Part shown: piece after piece, positions 62,862 to 64,000 of the stretch | Layout of the letters: every line of letters starts with the position of its first letter | How positions within the stretch are numbered: the stretch's first letter is position 1 | From: Paraburkholderia rhizosphaerae | Lineage (GTDB): Bacteria; Pseudomonadota; Gammaproteobacteria; Burkholderiales; Burkholderiaceae | Direction of reading: 5' to 3' | NCBI RefSeq assembly: GCF_004366595.1 | Contig: NZ_SORE01000014.1 | Span: forward strand, 62,001-126,000 | Length of the DNA: 64,000 nt | Notes under the pieces: model-generated | The model's input: only the letters and a program-made list of their open reading frames with translations | What the model was told of the DNA's origin: nothing | The model's database searches: none | Position numbers and translations under genes: made by a program

Positions 62862-63494
62862 TTGCCGGTGATCAGAATCTGGGGACGCAGTAACTCCGTC
62901 AACGTTCAGAAAGTGTTGTGGTGCTGTGACGAACTGGTGCTGCCGTACGAACGCATCGATGCAGGCCTGCAATTCGGGCGCAATAACGAGCCCGAGTATC
63001 TTGCGATGAATCCGACGGGCCGCATTCCGACGCTCGTCGATGGCGACTATGTACTGTGGGAATCGCACTCCATCGTGCGCTATCTGACGATGCAGTATGG
63101 GGAATCGAGCAGCCTCTATCCCACCGACGCGAAGGCGCGCGCCAGTATCGACCGCTGGCTCGACTGGACGCTCGCGATGCTGGTGCCCGCCGAGCGCCCC
63201 GTGTTTCTCGCGGTGGTGCGTACCCCCGCGGAACAACGCGATGCCGCGAAGCTCGCCGCCGACATCGACGCGGTCGCGGCACTGTGGAAAATGATCGACG
63301 CGCAATTGCAGGGGCGCTTTCATATCGAAGGCGAGAAGTTCACGCTCGCCGATATCGTGATCGGCTCATATGCGAAGCGCTGGTTTGGTCTCGAAGGTGT
63401 CGAACGGCCGCCGTTGCCGAATCTCGAACGCTGGTACCTGCGTCTCGCGACGCGCTCCGGTTTCCGCAAATACATTGACTTCCCGCTCACCTGA
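62862..63494 (+). CDS. Glutathione S-transferase family protein
   Basis: 210 residues from a TTG at 62862 (GTG at 62868 is an alternative), with AAGGGA upstream. N-terminal thioredoxin fold: RIWGRSNSVNVQKVLWCCDE, NPTGRIPTLVDGDYVLWESH (cis-Pro and the E-S glutathione-binding pair). C-terminal helical domain ends RSGFRKYIDFPLT. Typical of the proteobacterial GST/MaiA-like class with Ser/Asn in the active region. Cytoplasmic, detoxification or thiol chemistry; substrate unknown. Confidence 0.93.
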   Translation: MPVIRIWGRSNSVNVQKVLWCCDELVLPYERIDAGLQFGRNNEPEYLAMNPTGRIPTLVDGDYVLWESHSIVRYLTMQYGESSSLYPTDAKARASIDRWLDWTLAMLVPAERPVFLAVVRTPAEQRDAAKLAADIDAVAALWKMIDAQLQGRFHIEGEKFTLADIVIGSYAKRWFGLEGVERPPLPNLERWYLRLATRSGFRKYIDFPLT

Positions 63495-63568
63495 TTGCTG
63501 AGCGCCGCGACTGTGCGCGTCACCGGCGCGCACAGTCGCGGCGCAGCATCACTTTGCACGCTAAACCG

Positions 63569-64000
63569 ATGACCATCACGCTTTACGCCTGGGCCACACC
63601 GAACGGACGCAAGATCAGCGTCGCGCTCGAAGAAATGGGACTTCCGTACACCGTCAAGCCGATCAACATCGGCAATAACGAGCAGTTCCAGGCCGAATTC
63701 CTGAGCATCAGCCCGAACAACAAGATCCCGGCGATCGTCGACCCGCAGGGACCCGATGGTCAGCCGATCAGCGTGTTCGAATCGGGTGCGATTCTGCTTT
63801 ATCTCGGCGAGAAAACCGGCAAATTCCTGCCGAAAAGCCTGCGCGACCGCGTGCCAGTGCTCGAATGGCTGATGTGGCAGATGGGCGGCTTCGGGCCGAT
63901 GCCCGGCCAGGTTCATCACTTTGCCGCACTGGAATCCGAAAGCGACCGTCAATACGGGCTCAAGCGCTTTTCCGCGGAAACGAGGCGGCTTTACGGGGTG
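63569..64000 (+). CDS. Glutathione S-transferase family, YfcG/YghU-like, N-terminal part
   Basis: The ATG at 63569 begins MTITLYAWATPNGRKISVAL and the frame runs to the window edge (144 codons). Seen: TPNGRKISVALEEMGLPYTV, NPNNKIPAIVD-like SPNNKIPAIVDP, then FESGAILLYLGEKTGKFLP and EWLMWQMGGFGPMPGQVHHF. The T-P-N-G-x-K-x-x-I/V motif and the M-W-Q-M-G-G-F/L-G-P-M-x-G-Q helix are characteristic of YfcG-type disulfide-bond oxidoreductases. Truncated by the window only. The two GST genes lie in tandem, 74 nt apart. Confidence 0.9.
   Translation, partial: MTITLYAWATPNGRKISVALEEMGLPYTVKPINIGNNEQFQAEFLSISPNNKIPAIVDPQGPDGQPISVFESGAILLYLGEKTGKFLPKSLRDRVPVLEWLMWQMGGFGPMPGQVHHFAALESESDRQYGLKRFSAETRRLYGV

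Noticed and set aside
1-64000. tRNA, rRNA, CRISPR arrays, transposases or integrases
   Set aside because: None recognised on reading both strands. The AT-rich block at 45.4-53.1 kb suggests transfer, but no integrase or attachment repeats were found at its ends.

Overview
The window is high-GC bacterial DNA. Its dense, GC-rich coding, the many LysR, GntR, AraC and LacI regulators, the arcD-arcA pair, an Mrp-type cluster and the trans-3-hydroxyproline genes suggest a beta-proteobacterium of the Burkholderia/Paraburkholderia type. That assignment rests on gene content and protein style only; no rRNA or other marker is present. I see no tRNA, rRNA, CRISPR array, transposase or integrase.

Layout. 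1-0.8 kb: the end of an amidase gene and a GntR/FCD regulator. 0.9-16.6 kb: a run of thirteen minus-strand genes. In transcription order they are arcD, arcA, an RND periplasmic adaptor, the RND pump, seven Mrp/Mbh-like cation-antiporter genes, an RND outer-membrane lipoprotein and a patatin-like lipoprotein. Many junctions are ATGA/GTGA overlaps. The antiporter cluster sits between the RND pump and its outer-membrane channel. 17-19.3 kb: a lower-GC patch with a compact double LuxR-type HTH protein and an unrecognised beta-rich protein. 19.6-24.2 kb: LysR, MFS transporter, orphan ABC ATPase with altered motifs, and a berberine-bridge-type FAD oxidase. 24.6-25.6 kb: a two-gene unit (lipoprotein and small helical protein).

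25.9-32.9 kb: a sugar utilisation operon (GH1 beta-glucosidase, binding protein, two permeases, ATPase, LacI repressor) with a perfect 20-bp LacI-type operator in front. 33.1-36.2 kb: an unrecognised 568-aa protein with a coiled coil and a hydrophobic hairpin, divergent from an AraC regulator. 36.3-45.2 kb: mostly single genes (carboxylesterase, MAPEG protein, diguanylate cyclase, monooxygenase-like and VOC proteins, AraC, LysR, a winged-HTH/HATPase/DUF4325-like protein behind three direct repeats, and zwf).

45.4-53.1 kb: a visibly more AT-rich accessory block. It holds an 853-aa protein made of about five ~165-residue repeats and an Rhs/YD-repeat protein split in two. The split is an in-frame 84-nt segment bounded by a 6-bp direct repeat and containing a stop, a hairpin and a new ribosome binding site. 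This is the strongest candidate for something undescribed.

53.2-56.0 kb: a trans-3-hydroxy-L-proline degradation pair with a divergent GntR regulator. 56.2-59.7 kb: a signalling group (BetR-receiver protein, hybrid histidine kinase, exported oxidoreductase-like protein). 59.9-64 kb: a PRTase-HAD fusion, a NERD-helicase, and two GST-family genes, the last cut by the window end.

Starts were chosen from ribosome binding sites, overlaps and known N-termini. All family names come from motif reading; no database search was possible.
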